A DNA stretch of 64,000 nucleotides from Exiguobacterium algae (GCF_018617875.1 NZ_JACSKZ010000004.1:124001-188000); one strand, 5' to 3'; shown: positions 16,931-26,346, counted from the first letter of the stretch. Notes: generated from the sequence alone by a model not told the origin. Numbers and translations are program-made.

Positions 16931-16946
16931 GACGTTCCTCCTTTAC

Positions 16947-16985
16947 AAAAAAACACCTGCGGCGAACACATCGCCTTGCAGGTGT
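16947..16985 (-). terminator. hairpin with T-run between rocD and crcB
   Basis: Minus strand: ACACCTGC-AA-GGCG-loop-CGCC-GCAGGTGT, then seven T. It fits a rocD terminator. It is also the only sequence between a possible promoter at 17002-17030 and the crcB ribosome site, so it may act as an attenuator. The apical GGCGATG...TTCGCC resembles the 5' stem-loop of the fluoride (crcB) riboswitch, but the rest of that aptamer is not seen. Confidence 0.75.
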
Positions 16986-17001
16986 CTGTATTTCTGAACT
17001 C

Positions 17002-17030
17002 ATTATACCAAGCTGACCCCGATTACGAAA
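17002..17030 (-). promoter_or_regulatory. possible crcB promoter inside the rocD end
   Basis: -10 TATAAT (17002-17007), 17-base spacer, weak -35 TTTCGT (17025-17030) overlapping the last codons of rocD. Transcripts would pass through the hairpin at 16947-16985. Confidence 0.35.
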
Positions 17031-18225
17031 TAGGGGCCGGTGCGAGGACTTCCTCGATTGCTTCAAACGCCTGGTCGAGTTCCTCTTTCGTAATGACGAG
17101 TGGTGGTGCCAAACGGATGACCGTCTCGTGTGTTTCCTTACATAGTAAACCTCGGTCTTTTAAGGCCTCACAGTAAGGACGAGCCGCCTCTGTCAACTCG
17201 ATACCGATAAATAATCCACGCCCCCGTACTTCTCGGATCATCGGATTATCGATGGCTTTTAAACGGTTCATGAAGTACGTCCCTAATTCAAGCGAACGTT
17301 CCGGCAGTTTTTCTTCCTCCAATACCTCAAGCGCAGCAATCGACACAGCCGCGGCCAACGGGTTCCCGCCGAACGTCGATCCATGTGATCCCGGGTTGAA
17401 GACATTCAACACGCCTTTGTCCGCTGCGACACATGATACAGGGAAAACCCCTCCACCGAGCGCTTTTCCGAGAATATACATGTCCGGAACGACACCTTCC
17501 CACTCCACTGCGAACCACTTCCCGGAACGCCCGAGACCGGATTGAATCTCGTCAGCGATAAACAACACATTGTGCTGTTTGCAGAGCTCTGCCGCACGCT
17601 TCAAATACCCTTCTGGCGGGATGATGATTCCGGCTTCACCTTGAATCGGCTCTACGATGAAAGCTGCTGTATTTTCTGTAATGGCAGCCTCAAACGCTTC
17701 AAGATCTCCGTAAGGCACAATTTTAAATCCTGGCAATAACGGACCAAAGCCACGCTGATATTCTGCCTCTGTCGACATCGAGACAGCCGCCATCGTGCGA
17801 CCATGGAAATTTCCTGAACAGACGATAATTTCAGCTTGACCCGGTATTTGCTTCACTTCGTACGACCAACGGCGCGCTGCCTTCACGGCTGTTTCAACTG
17901 CCTCAGCCCCCGTATTCATCGGCAACACCATTTCTTTCCCTGTAAGCGCTACCACTTTGTCGTAGAGGCGTCCGAGCTGATCGTTGTAAAATGCGCGTGA
18001 CGTCAACGTGATTTTGTCAGCCTGATCTTTTAATGCCTGAATGATTTTCGGATGACAATGTCCCTGGTTGACTGCTGAATAGGCGCTCAACATATCCATG
18101 TAGCGATTCCCCTCTGGGTCCGTCACCCAGATCCCTTTTGCTTCTGAAATAACGATTGGAAGCGGATGATAGTTGTGTGCCCCGAATTTCTCTGTCAATT
18201 CAATCACATCTTGCGTTTTTGACAT
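17023..18225 (-). CDS. rocD: ornithine aminotransferase
   Basis: PLP enzyme of 400 residues, class III aminotransferase, cytosolic. It converts ornithine and 2-oxoglutarate to glutamate semialdehyde and glutamate in arginine breakdown and proline synthesis. Seen: [18 protein letters not shown] (PLP phosphate loop), [28 protein letters not shown] with the PLP Asp, and [14 protein letters not shown] with the Schiff-base Lys. N-terminal [13 protein letters not shown] is typical of RocD. The ribosome site is AAGGGGG. The nearby basic amino acid permease gene suggests a local arginine/ornithine theme, although it is a separate unit. Confidence 0.94.
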   Translation of the reverse strand: MSKTQDVIELTEKFGAHNYHPLPIVISEAKGIWVTDPEGNRYMDMLSAYSAVNQGHCHPKIIQALKDQADKITLTSRAFYNDQLGRLYDKVVALTGKEMVLPMNTGAEAVETAVKAARRWSYEVKQIPGQAEIIVCSGNFHGRTMAAVSMSTEAEYQRGFGPLLPGFKIVPYGDLEAFEAAITENTAAFIVEPIQGEAGIIIPPEGYLKRAAELCKQHNVLFIADEIQSGLGRSGKWFAVEWEGVVPDMYILGKALGGGVFPVSCVAADKGVLNVFNPGSHGSTFGGNPLAAAVSIAALEVLEEEKLPERSLELGTYFMNRLKAIDNPMIREVRGRGLFIGIELTEAARPYCEALKDRGLLCKETHETVIRLAPPLVITKEELDQAFEAIEEVLAPAPIS

Positions 18226-18262
18226 CTTGATTCCCCCTTATTCCAAACTATCTTACCATCTC

Positions 18263-18292
18263 AGTATATGATGACCGCCTTTCTTTTGACAA
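18263..18292 (-). promoter_or_regulatory. rocD promoter
   Basis: -35 TTGTCA (18287-18292), 18-base spacer, -10 TATACT (18263-18268), 37 bases before the start codon. Confidence 0.7.
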
Positions 18293-18380
18293 CGCCGAAC
18301 TTAATCGTATCGTGAGGTCAGAAAATCAGGTACACTGACAGTAGTATATGCATGAAACATGACAGATTGGGGGAAACGAA

Positions 18381-20432
18381 GTGGCTCCATTACGTGATTT
18401 TCCAGTAAACGAATTCATTGATGCGATTGCGGTCCCGTGTTGTTATGTGGCAACCGACGGAAGCGTCTCATTGTGGAATCAAGCGGCAGAGCGGTTACTC
18501 GGTTGGACACAGAGAGACGTGCTTCAACACCCGCTTCCGATTGTTCATCAACTCGCCCAAACTCTGGAGGGATGGTCAACCCAACTTTTACACCGTCCGT
18601 ATTCCACGACTGTAATGACACCTTTTCTACATAAAGATGGAACGACCGTTTATGCGACTGCTTACATACAAGCCTGCTCGATCGAGAAGCAGAACGGGTA
18701 CTTGTTGGCGTTCCTTCCTAAAGGGTTTGGTCCATTGATGAGCAATGAGCAATTTAATTTCTTGCACCACTTCCAAGAAATGATTAAACAGTCCACACAT
18801 TACTTGGCGACAAACGACAAAGGTGAAATTATTGACGTCAACGCCATTTTCTGTCGGCTGTTTGACGTGACCGATCAGCAATTGCTCGGGCGCAACTGGT
18901 TTGAATTGCTGGACCCATCACAAGAGAATCGCATGATCGAGAACGAGGTTTCCGTTGCTTTAGCGACCGATAAAATCTGGAACGGCGAAGTTCCCGTCGC
19001 TTGTTCAAAACACACAGACAAGCCTTGCTGGCTCAACCTGACAGTCGTCCCGATTTTGAGTGACTCAGGTGAAGTCATTCAATATACCGCCTTCGGTTTT
19101 GATGTGACGGAAAAGAAACGACTCGAGCAAGAAGTAAACGACCTGGCCTACCGAAATGACTTGACCGGTTTGTTGAATAAAAAAGGATTTCTCCATCAAT
19201 ACGAGGACTTCTTTAACCAATTTGATCAACAGGACCGATACTTGCATGTTGCGTTACTGGATATCGACCGTTTCAAAATCATCAATGAATCCTTCGGTTC
19301 CCGCATCGGAAATGAGCTACTCGTACAAATCAAAGACCGTGCGGTAAAACTTCTTCCCGAGTCGACTGTATTCTTCCACCCTTCCGGTGGGTTATTCGGT
19401 CTGTTGTTCACTGAAGAGTCGAAAGAAGAGGTCTTCCAGTTACTGCGGCAATTACAGCATGAGCTACAGCGACCATTCCGCGTGTACCACCATTCGATTA
19501 TGGTTTCTCTATCAATCGGATGTGTGTACTACCCGTCTGCGACGACCTCATTGGACGACTTATATACGCGAGCCGAAAGTGCGCTGTTTAAAGGAAAACA
19601 AATCGGGGTCGGGACCATTCAATTTGTGACGAAAGACATGGACGCCGCCTTTTCAAGACAAATTCATATTGAAAAAGCCTTGTATAAAGCGCTTGAAGAG
19701 AAGCACTTCTACCTCGAGTATCAACCAAAATATAACGTGAAAACGGATCAACTCATCGGGTTTGAAGCGTTGCTTCGCTGGCATCATGCTGAGCTTGGAC
19801 AAATCCCGCCTGCAGAGTTTATCCCGCTTGCGGAAGAGATGGCATTGATCGTCCCAATCAATAACTGGGTCATTTTAGAGGCGGCAAAACAATTGAAACA
19901 GTGGCAATCCCAGTTCAACCAACCGCTGTCGATGGCCATCAACATCTCACCGAACCAATTTCGGAGTGAGAGTTTCTTGAATACACTCCGAAACATTAAA
20001 CAGCAACTCATGCTCGACCCATCCGATCTTATTTTAGAAATCACGGAGAATCTCGTGATGCAGCAGACGGATGAGATCATCGAACGAATGAATCAAATCA
20101 AGCGTCTGAATTACCGTCTATCCATCGACGACTTTGGAACAGGTTACTCTTCACTCCAATACTTGAAGTCTTTCCCGGTTGACGAACTCAAGGTCGACAA
20201 AGTATTTCTCGACGATTGGATGACCTCAAAATCACACTTGTTAGATGTCATCATCCACCTCGGGAAAGGGTTGAACCTTCATGTCGTCGCGGAAGGTGTG
20301 GAAGATGAAGCCATGCTCGAGCATTTAAAAACGACCGACTGTGATGCTTTCCAAGGCTTTCTTTTCGCCAAGCCCTCTTCGCCTGCACAAATCGAACAGT
20401 TGCTTCACAGTAAAAAAACACCGGATGCATAA
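18381..20432 (+). CDS. soluble PAS-PAS-degenerate GGDEF-EAL phosphodiesterase
   Basis: Protein of 683 residues without membrane helices. Two PAS domains (about 10-110 and 125-245; VPCCYVATDGSVSLWN, HYLATNDKGEIIDVN), a GGDEF domain (about 255-420) and an EAL domain (about 435-680). The GGDEF signature is lost: the position near residue 335 reads SGGLFGLL, so no cyclase activity is expected. The EAL site is whole: FEALLRW, NISPNQF, LEITEN, IDDFGTG, ELKVDK, AEGVE and FQGFLFAKP. Likely a c-di-GMP phosphodiesterase tuned by PAS signals. The start is GTG with GGGGG upstream. Confidence 0.9.
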   Translation: MAPLRDFPVNEFIDAIAVPCCYVATDGSVSLWNQAAERLLGWTQRDVLQHPLPIVHQLAQTLEGWSTQLLHRPYSTTVMTPFLHKDGTTVYATAYIQACSIEKQNGYLLAFLPKGFGPLMSNEQFNFLHHFQEMIKQSTHYLATNDKGEIIDVNAIFCRLFDVTDQQLLGRNWFELLDPSQENRMIENEVSVALATDKIWNGEVPVACSKHTDKPCWLNLTVVPILSDSGEVIQYTAFGFDVTEKKRLEQEVNDLAYRNDLTGLLNKKGFLHQYEDFFNQFDQQDRYLHVALLDIDRFKIINESFGSRIGNELLVQIKDRAVKLLPESTVFFHPSGGLFGLLFTEESKEEVFQLLRQLQHELQRPFRVYHHSIMVSLSIGCVYYPSATTSLDDLYTRAESALFKGKQIGVGTIQFVTKDMDAAFSRQIHIEKALYKALEEKHFYLEYQPKYNVKTDQLIGFEALLRWHHAELGQIPPAEFIPLAEEMALIVPINNWVILEAAKQLKQWQSQFNQPLSMAINISPNQFRSESFLNTLRNIKQQLMLDPSDLILEITENLVMQQTDEIIERMNQIKRLNYRLSIDDFGTGYSSLQYLKSFPVDELKVDKVFLDDWMTSKSHLLDVIIHLGKGLNLHVVAEGVEDEAMLEHLKTTDCDAFQGFLFAKPSSPAQIEQLLHSKKTPDA

Positions 20433-20448
20433 GCATTCGGTGTTTTTG
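20412..20448. terminator. bidirectional terminator
   Basis: AAAAAAACACCGGATGC stem against GCATTCGGTGTTTTT, between the convergent EAL gene and permease gene. Confidence 0.85.
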
Positions 20449-20450
20449 CT

Positions 20451-21854
20451 TTATAAGGAGATACTCGCTGTCCAGAGGCCGTATATGCCATATGTCGCCG
20501 CTAAAAGAATGAGGAGGGCCACAATCGATTGAACCCGGTTCAAATACGGACGTCCTTGCTCCCGTTCGGCCAACATGAACACGAACACACCTGGTGCATA
20601 TAAAATCATCGCAATGAGGACGTATTCCAAACCGGACGCATACAACAACCAAGTCGCATAGACAGATGCCACACCTGAAATGACCATCATTCGTTTGGAT
20701 GCCGCATGCTTCGCTTCTTTCCATCCAAATAATGCGGAGAAGAGGTACGGGACAAGCGCAGCAATCCCCGCAATGCTTGAGAGAACCAAGTATGTTTGTT
20801 CCGAATATAAGGCGATCGCCGTTACAACCTGAGTAAACGCTTGCGTAATGAAGAGCGCATTGACAGGTGTATCATTCTGATTGATTCGTTTGAACACTTT
20901 CGGGAAGACCCCATCGCGACTTGCCACGTACGAGATTTCAGTAGCCAAAATGGTCCACCCTAACAAGGCGCCCGCTAGCGAGACGAGAAGCCCCAAATTG
21001 ATGAGCGTTGCTCCGACCGGACCCACTACCGCTTCGAGGACGTAGGCCATCGATGGTTCTTGCAAACTGGCAAGCTGATCTTGTGTCATGACACCGAATG
21101 AAAAAATTGAAATCATCATATAAATGAGTAACGTACCAATCAAACCGATCACCGTTGCGCGCCCCACATCTTGTTTATGCCGGGCACGTGAAGAGAGTAC
21201 AACAGCCCCTTCAATTCCAACAAACGCCCAAAGTGTGACGAGCATCGTCGATTTCACTTGAGGAAACGCCTCTGACCATGAAAAGCCGGTCTGTCCCCAT
21301 ACATCCACTTGGAACGTTTCTACTCGAAAAGCAAATAGAACCAGCACGATAAATAAGAAAATCGGAACCAGTTTGGCAATCGTCGTCACGATGTTCAGGA
21401 TTGCCGCCTCACGCATCCCCCGTGAAATAAGCCAATACAATCCCCAAATTAACAATATACTGGCGAATAAGCGAAACAGGCGATGCTCCGCCGAAAAGAC
21501 CGGGAAAAAGTATCCGAGTGTACTAAAGATTAACGTGATGTTTGCAACCGTCCCGATCCAGGCAGACATCCAGTAACCCCAACCACTATTAAACCCGACA
21601 AATTTGCCGAATCCTTCCCGAGCATAGGCATAAATCCCGCCTTCCAGTTCAGATCGGGTATTCGCTAAAAATTGAAACACTAAGGCCAGCATAATCATCC
21701 CAACGCCTGTGATGCCCCATCCAATTAAAACCGGTCCTACTCCTGCCCCTTGTGCCATCGCACCCGGTAAATTGAAGGCACCGCCTCCAATCATCGTCCC
21801 GACAACCATTGCTGCCAGACCAAAAAAGCCGATTCCGGCTGAATTTTGTTTCAT
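20451..21854 (-). CDS. basic amino acid/polyamine antiporter, APC family
   Basis: Membrane transporter of 467 residues with 12-13 helices. The N-terminus IGFFGLAAMVVGTMIGGGAF is the APC substrate-binding loop (GxGxF-like unwound helix 1), and FNSGWGYWMSAWIGTVANI is typical of the ArcD/arginine-ornithine antiporter group (TIGR00905). It probably exchanges arginine or another basic amino acid. The start at 21854 has GGAGGAG 6 bases upstream. No arc genes lie next to it, though rocD is 2 kb away. Confidence 0.88.
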   Translation of the reverse strand: MKQNSAGIGFFGLAAMVVGTMIGGGAFNLPGAMAQGAGVGPVLIGWGITGVGMIMLALVFQFLANTRSELEGGIYAYAREGFGKFVGFNSGWGYWMSAWIGTVANITLIFSTLGYFFPVFSAEHRLFRLFASILLIWGLYWLISRGMREAAILNIVTTIAKLVPIFLFIVLVLFAFRVETFQVDVWGQTGFSWSEAFPQVKSTMLVTLWAFVGIEGAVVLSSRARHKQDVGRATVIGLIGTLLIYMMISIFSFGVMTQDQLASLQEPSMAYVLEAVVGPVGATLINLGLLVSLAGALLGWTILATEISYVASRDGVFPKVFKRINQNDTPVNALFITQAFTQVVTAIALYSEQTYLVLSSIAGIAALVPYLFSALFGWKEAKHAASKRMMVISGVASVYATWLLYASGLEYVLIAMILYAPGVFVFMLAEREQGRPYLNRVQSIVALLILLAATYGIYGLWTASISL

Positions 21855-22073
21855 TATTACTCCTCCAACATCCTGACAGTAAACGAATAACTATACAAGG
21901 ATACCGTATATTCATTCGTCGATTTTCTCATTCTACTGAATAAAAGGTTTAATGAACAGTGATTTCCAATATGTTTATATTTTCGAATAATTATAAAAAT
22001 TTCATTGCGTATTCACCGAGTTTGTAGTTTAATTGCAATATATTCGAAAGAATCAGAATTTTCGGGAGGTTTT

Positions 22074-23702
22074 ATGATGCGTAACAAAAAATGGCTAGCT
22101 TTATCGGGGGTCGCACTTCTTGCGACGGCAGCTTGTAGTACAGGAGACGATTCGTCGAGTACAGACGGTTCTTCTTCGAGTGACTCATCAAAAGAAATCA
22201 CGATGGTATCGGCAACAGACTTGCCACAGCTTGATCCGACACTTACAACGGACTCGACGTCAATCATCGTGACAAACAACGTATTCGAAGGGTTGTACCG
22301 TCTCGACGAAAACAACCAACCGACACCAGGAATTGCGGAAGATGTCGAAATTTCTGAAGATGGACTTACATATACGTTCAAACTTCGTGATGCAAACTGG
22401 TCTGACGGCTCGCCAATCACAGCCGAAGACTTCGTCTATTCTTGGAAACGTGCTCTCACACCAGAGACAGGCGCAGAATATGCGTATATCCTTCAAGACT
22501 TGAAAAACGCGAACAAAATTCTCGCTGGTGAGATGTCTGTTGACGATCTTGGCGCAAAAGCAATCGATGAGAAAACGCTCGAGGTCCAACTTGAAGCACC
22601 GGCTCCTTACTTCTTAGGACTCACTGGTTTCCCAACGTATATGCCACAAAAACAAGAGTTCGTCGAAGAACAGGGAGAAGAATTTGCGTCTTCTGTTGAT
22701 AAGACTCTCTTCAACGGTCCATACGTCTTGAGTGAATGGCAAGACAACGCTGGCTGGGTATATAAGAAAAACCCGGAATACTGGGATGCGGACAACGTCA
22801 AGATGGATACAATCAACGTCAAAGTCGTCAAAGATGTAGCGACTGGCGTCAACTTGTTCGAATCAGGTGAAGCCGATTACACACTTCTTTCGTCTGAGTT
22901 CGTTCCACAATTCCAAGATAGCGATGAGTTTAAGACTCGTGCCGATGCACGTATTAACTTCCTTCGTTTCAACCAAAAGAACGAAGCACTTAAAAACGTC
23001 AATATTCGTGAGGCACTTGCCAAAGGCTTTGATAAACAAGGGGTAACCGACGTCATCTTGACTGACGGTTCACAACCGGCAAACTTCATCGTCGCAAAAG
23101 ATTTCACGTATACAGAAGACGGTGCTGACTTCCGCGAGAAGTATCCGGATCTCATCAGCTACAACGTGGATGAAGCAAAAGCTGCTTGGGACAAAGGATT
23201 GAAAGAACTTGGTGTTGAGACAATCGAACTCGAGTTCCTCTCACGTGACGAAGAAGCCTTCAAAAAAGTTAACGAGTTCATCAAAGGTGAGCTTGAGAAG
23301 AACTTACCTGGGCTCACGCTCAACATCAAACAACAGCCATTCAAAAACTTCCTCGACCTCGAAGGAAAAGGCGAATACGATGTATCTGCTGCCGGCTGGG
23401 GACCTGACTACCAGGATCCAATGACTTACCTCGACATGTGGATCACAGACGGACCGTTCAACCGTATGCAGTATTCGAACGACGAGTATGACCAATTAGT
23501 TCAATCAGCGAAAAAAGAAGCGGATCAGATGAAGCGTTGGGAAACGATGCAGGAAGCAGAACGAATCCTCCTTGAGGAAGACTATGCGATTGCTCCAATC
23601 TACCAAAAAGGTGAAGCTTACCTTGAGCGTTCATCAATCGAAAACATGTACCGTCACCCGTTCGGTGCCGATGCGAGCTTCAAATGGCTTGATGTAAAAT
23701 AA
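22074..23702 (+). CDS. oppA: oligopeptide-binding lipoprotein OppA
   Basis: Solute-binding lipoprotein of 542 residues. It has a signal peptide (MRNKKWLALSGVALLATAACS) with a somewhat unusual lipobox TAAC, a Ser/Asp-rich linker, then the SBP family 5 domain: DLPQLDPTLTTDSTS, GIAEDVEISEDGLTYTFKLR, WSDGSPITAEDFVYSWKR. It captures peptides outside the membrane for an ABC importer. No permease or ATPase genes are next to it, so it works with a transporter encoded elsewhere. The start at 22074 or 22077 follows GGGAGG; the longer frame from 22005 lacks a site. Regular use of preferred codons suggests high expression. Confidence 0.94.
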   Translation: MMRNKKWLALSGVALLATAACSTGDDSSSTDGSSSSDSSKEITMVSATDLPQLDPTLTTDSTSIIVTNNVFEGLYRLDENNQPTPGIAEDVEISEDGLTYTFKLRDANWSDGSPITAEDFVYSWKRALTPETGAEYAYILQDLKNANKILAGEMSVDDLGAKAIDEKTLEVQLEAPAPYFLGLTGFPTYMPQKQEFVEEQGEEFASSVDKTLFNGPYVLSEWQDNAGWVYKKNPEYWDADNVKMDTINVKVVKDVATGVNLFESGEADYTLLSSEFVPQFQDSDEFKTRADARINFLRFNQKNEALKNVNIREALAKGFDKQGVTDVILTDGSQPANFIVAKDFTYTEDGADFREKYPDLISYNVDEAKAAWDKGLKELGVETIELEFLSRDEEAFKKVNEFIKGELEKNLPGLTLNIKQQPFKNFLDLEGKGEYDVSAAGWGPDYQDPMTYLDMWITDGPFNRMQYSNDEYDQLVQSAKKEADQMKRWETMQEAERILLEEDYAIAPIYQKGEAYLERSSIENMYRHPFGADASFKWLDVK

Positions 23703-23707
23703 TGACC

Positions 23708-23746
23708 AGAGACCCTGCACATTTACTTGTGCAGGGTCTCTTTCTG
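23708..23746 (+). terminator. terminator of oppA
   Basis: AGAGACCCTGCAC and GTGCAGGGTCTCT stem with a seven-base loop, then TTCTG. The T-run is short. Confidence 0.7.
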
Positions 23747-23956
23747 TACCGGATCCGGCAGTCTCAAAGTGTGATTTCCCATCATGTCCGTTAACATTTG
23801 TCTGTCTGATTGCCTCAGATTCGATGACCAAAACGTTCTATTATTCTTTGTCCCCCGTTCATATTCGAATTGAGGCACTTTGAATTTCTTCACGTACGAT
23901 TCCCTTTGCTCCCGTTTCACAGTCAGATCGAGTTTGCATCGAACACATCGGACCAC
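23747..23956. other. gap between oppA and the NhaC-type gene
   Basis: About 210 bases between two terminators with no gene I can support. A 56-codon minus frame (GTG at 23893, stop at 23723) has AAAGGG 8 bases upstream but ends inside the oppA terminator stem and resembles nothing I recognise. Confidence 0.4.
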
Positions 23957-24002
23957 AAAAAAAGTGACGTTCATCCGTGATGAACGTCACTTTTTCTTTT
24001 TG
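23957..24002. terminator. bidirectional terminator, mainly of the NhaC-type gene
   Basis: Long perfect stem AAAGTGACGTTCATC / GATGAACGTCACTTT with T-runs on both strands. Confidence 0.88.
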
Positions 24003-24003
24003 A

Positions 24004-25596
24004 TTATGCTTCACGCTCTGAACGAATGTCAGCCGGAACCTTCCCGCGTTTCGAAATAACTTGGGCAATTCCAACCAATACGACGAATGAGATGAGAGCC
24101 GCAAAGAAACCGATCCAAATCGATGTCGTGATTCCGAGTACCAAGTAGCCGATTGCCGAAACAATCGCTGCAAGAAGCGCGTATGGCAACTGCGTCAGAA
24201 CGTGATCGATATGGTGTGACCCCGCCCCTGTCGAGCTAAGGATTGTCGTATCAGAGATTGGAGAACAGTGGTCTCCGAATACAGCACCCGCAAGTACTGC
24301 CGCTAGTGAGGCAAGGAGCAACTCCGGCTCTACCGCCATCACCAAGTCTGCACCGATCGGAAGCATCAATCCGAATGTTCCCCAGCTTGTACCTGTTGAG
24401 AACGCCATGACGCCTGCAATCAAGAAGAGCAATAATGGTAAATAAGATGCTGCAATCGTGTCTGTCACGAAGCTTGCCAAGTATTCACCCGTTTGCATAT
24501 CACTGATGACTGCGATAATCGTCCAAGCGAATAAAAGAATCAATACTGCCGGCCACATCGCGCGAATCCCTTCCCACGTTGCTTTTCCGTAGTCTTTTGC
24601 CGGGATTTTACGTCCTGCAAGGAGCAAGAGGGCAACAATCAAACTGATGACAACACCGGCCACGAGTGAACGTGTCACGTCAGTCGATTCAAATGCACCG
24701 ATTAGCGAGAAACTTTCTCCATCTGATGCGAGCGCCTGACCACCTGTATAAAGCATGGCGCCAACTGTTGCGATAATCAACGTGATGATTGGAACAATCA
24801 AATCGCGAACTTTTCCGCCTTCATGTTCATGTAAGTCTTCACTCATACCCATCGGCTTCCCTTTAGCCGAGTCATACAACTCCCCTTGCAATGCACGAAG
24901 TTCATGTGTACGCATCGGTCCGAATGCAAGGCCCGTAAAGGCAACATACGCTGTTAACATCAATGCGAACACTGCATAGAAGTTCATTGGAATGATTTGA
25001 ATGAACGCTGAGAACGATGAATAGCTGTCAATCGAATACTTCGTTAAGATCCCTGCGATGATCGCGATGATATAGGCCCCCCAACTCGAAAGCGGGCTGA
25101 TGACACAAACAGGTGCTGCCGTCGAGTCAATCGTGTAAGCCAATTTTGCACGTGAGATATTTTTACGGTCCGTTAGCGGACGGCTGATGTTCCCGACTGC
25201 CAAACTGTTGAAGTAATCGTCAATGAAAATCAAAATACCGAGTCCGAATGAGACAAGACGCGCCCCACGAGCTGTCTTCACGTTTGCCGCTGCCCATTCA
25301 CCGAATGCACGCGCGCCGCCAGACGTCTGGATAATTGAAGACAAGATACCAAGTAACAACAAGAATGCAATCAACAAGACATTCCATTCATTGATGGCCC
25401 CTTCCGACCAGAACAAGGCGACAATGTTCGACCATAAGTATTGAATCGAATCAATCGGATTGAAACTGTGCAAGAGAAGAACCCCTGCGATAATCCCGAC
25501 CCCAAGTGATGGGATGACCTTTCTTGTTGCGATTGCCATAATAATTGCGAGTAAAGCTGGTACTAATGAAAGTACCGAAGTTGAATAATCTACCAT
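24004..25596 (-). CDS. NhaC-type transporter under lysine riboswitch, probable lysine importer
   Basis: Membrane protein of 530 residues with about 11-13 helices of the NhaC antiporter superfamily: LVSFGLGILIFIDDYFNSLAVG, DSTAAPVCVISPLSSWGAY, FSTGTSWGTFGLMLPI and AGAVFGDHCSPISDTTILSS are the conserved Asp/Ser-rich motifs. On sequence alone it would be called a Na+/H+ antiporter. Its leader is a complete lysine riboswitch with terminator, so transcription stops when lysine is plentiful. NhaC-like proteins behind such leaders have been predicted to import lysine (LysW type, Rodionov and colleagues). I follow that. Ribosome site GAGGAGG. Confidence 0.85.
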   Translation of the reverse strand: MVDYSTSVLSLVPALLAIIMAIATRKVIPSLGVGIIAGVLLLHSFNPIDSIQYLWSNIVALFWSEGAINEWNVLLIAFLLLLGILSSIIQTSGGARAFGEWAAANVKTARGARLVSFGLGILIFIDDYFNSLAVGNISRPLTDRKNISRAKLAYTIDSTAAPVCVISPLSSWGAYIIAIIAGILTKYSIDSYSSFSAFIQIIPMNFYAVFALMLTAYVAFTGLAFGPMRTHELRALQGELYDSAKGKPMGMSEDLHEHEGGKVRDLIVPIITLIIATVGAMLYTGGQALASDGESFSLIGAFESTDVTRSLVAGVVISLIVALLLLAGRKIPAKDYGKATWEGIRAMWPAVLILLFAWTIIAVISDMQTGEYLASFVTDTIAASYLPLLLFLIAGVMAFSTGTSWGTFGLMLPIGADLVMAVEPELLLASLAAVLAGAVFGDHCSPISDTTILSSTGAGSHHIDHVLTQLPYALLAAIVSAIGYLVLGITTSIWIGFFAALISFVVLVGIAQVISKRGKVPADIRSEREA

Positions 25597-25641
25597 GCTG
25601 AATTCCTCCTCTTTGATTTAAGATGAGGCCCCCCAATGCTT

Positions 25642-25882
25642 AAAAAAACGCAAAGCGAGGGCATCGGCAACAAAGCCGACACCCTCGCTGGATGTTCCGT
25701 CTTTCTTAGCCGACTTGGAGCGCTCCATACGTATAATATGTATGGCAGTCTGACGGGTGTTTCCCGTCAGCCCAGCACAAAATCAGAGACATGACTTTGC
25801 ACTTCGGCGATCTTGCCTTTCCGTAGTCCTCATCGTTGTCATCCTCCGACTACTTACTCATCAGCATCGCACCTCTACCTCA
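25642..25882 (-). promoter_or_regulatory. lysine riboswitch (L-box) and terminator for the NhaC-type gene
   Basis: The minus strand reads, in order, GGTAGAGGTGCGATGC, GAGTAAGTAG, AGGATGA, GATCGCCGAAGTGC, GTGCTGGG, a GACGGG/CCCGTC arm, CTGCCATA and TATGGAGCGCTCC: the conserved cores of the lysine aptamer. A long stem GCGAGGGTGTCGGC / GCCGATGCCCTCGC with seven T (25642-25690) is the expression terminator. The aptamer covers about 25700-25882. It controls a transport gene, as in other lysine regulons. Confidence 0.92.
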
Positions 25883-25943
25883 TCGATAGCACGAATATTC
25901 ATTTAAAAGTTACGTCTAAATTATCACACATCGACGTCACATA

Positions 25944-26228
25944 TCAATAGTTTTTTTCATCACGAATAATTTGCTTTAAAACAGCAAGTGCTTCTTGATC
26001 ATCTGCCTCTACCGCTTTAAAGAAGTCATTGAAGAAGTGATATAACACGAATCGGTCAGCGTGTGACTTCGTCTGTTCTTTAATCGTAGAGAAAATCAGC
26101 CGGCGCAGACGACGTTTCGTCTGTGTTTCTTCCGGCAACTCTTCACATCGGTCCTTGAAGGCACGATATACAGAATTGATCAAATCTTCATGCTCATCAT
26201 ATGACCGATTGTAGGCAACTTGTTCCAT
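25944..26228 (-). CDS. conserved-looking hypothetical, charged helical protein
   Basis: A 94-residue protein not recognised. It is strongly charged and predicted all-helical, with paired basic and acidic runs (TQTKRRLRRLIFSTIKEQ; FFKAVEADDQEALAVLKQII). The start at 26228 (MEQVAYNRSY) has AAAGGAGGG 9 bases upstream; the longer frame from 26303 lacks a site. It has its own promoter in the gap after adenine deaminase. It ends 60 bases before the lysine riboswitch begins, with no terminator visible, so readthrough into the riboswitch is conceivable. Confidence 0.75.
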   Translation of the reverse strand: MEQVAYNRSYDEHEDLINSVYRAFKDRCEELPEETQTKRRLRRLIFSTIKEQTKSHADRFVLYHFFNDFFKAVEADDQEALAVLKQIIRDEKNY

Positions 26229-26274
26229 CTGTAATATCCCTCCTTTCAAGATTGACCCAATGAAACTTGTCGTA

Positions 26275-26303
26275 ACTATACCAACTTCCGATTGGTCATT
26301 CAA
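26275..26303 (-). promoter_or_regulatory. promoter of the 94-residue gene
   Basis: -35 TTGAAT (26298-26303), 17-base spacer, -10 TATAGT (26275-26280). Confidence 0.6.
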
Positions 26304-26346
26304 TCGTTACGCGCTGTTCTTAACAAAAATCATACATTGGACCGAG

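Noticed and set aside
23723-23893. 56-codon frame with a fair ribosome site between two terminators
   Set aside because: Its end is coded by the oppA terminator stem and the protein resembles nothing known; not supported as a gene.
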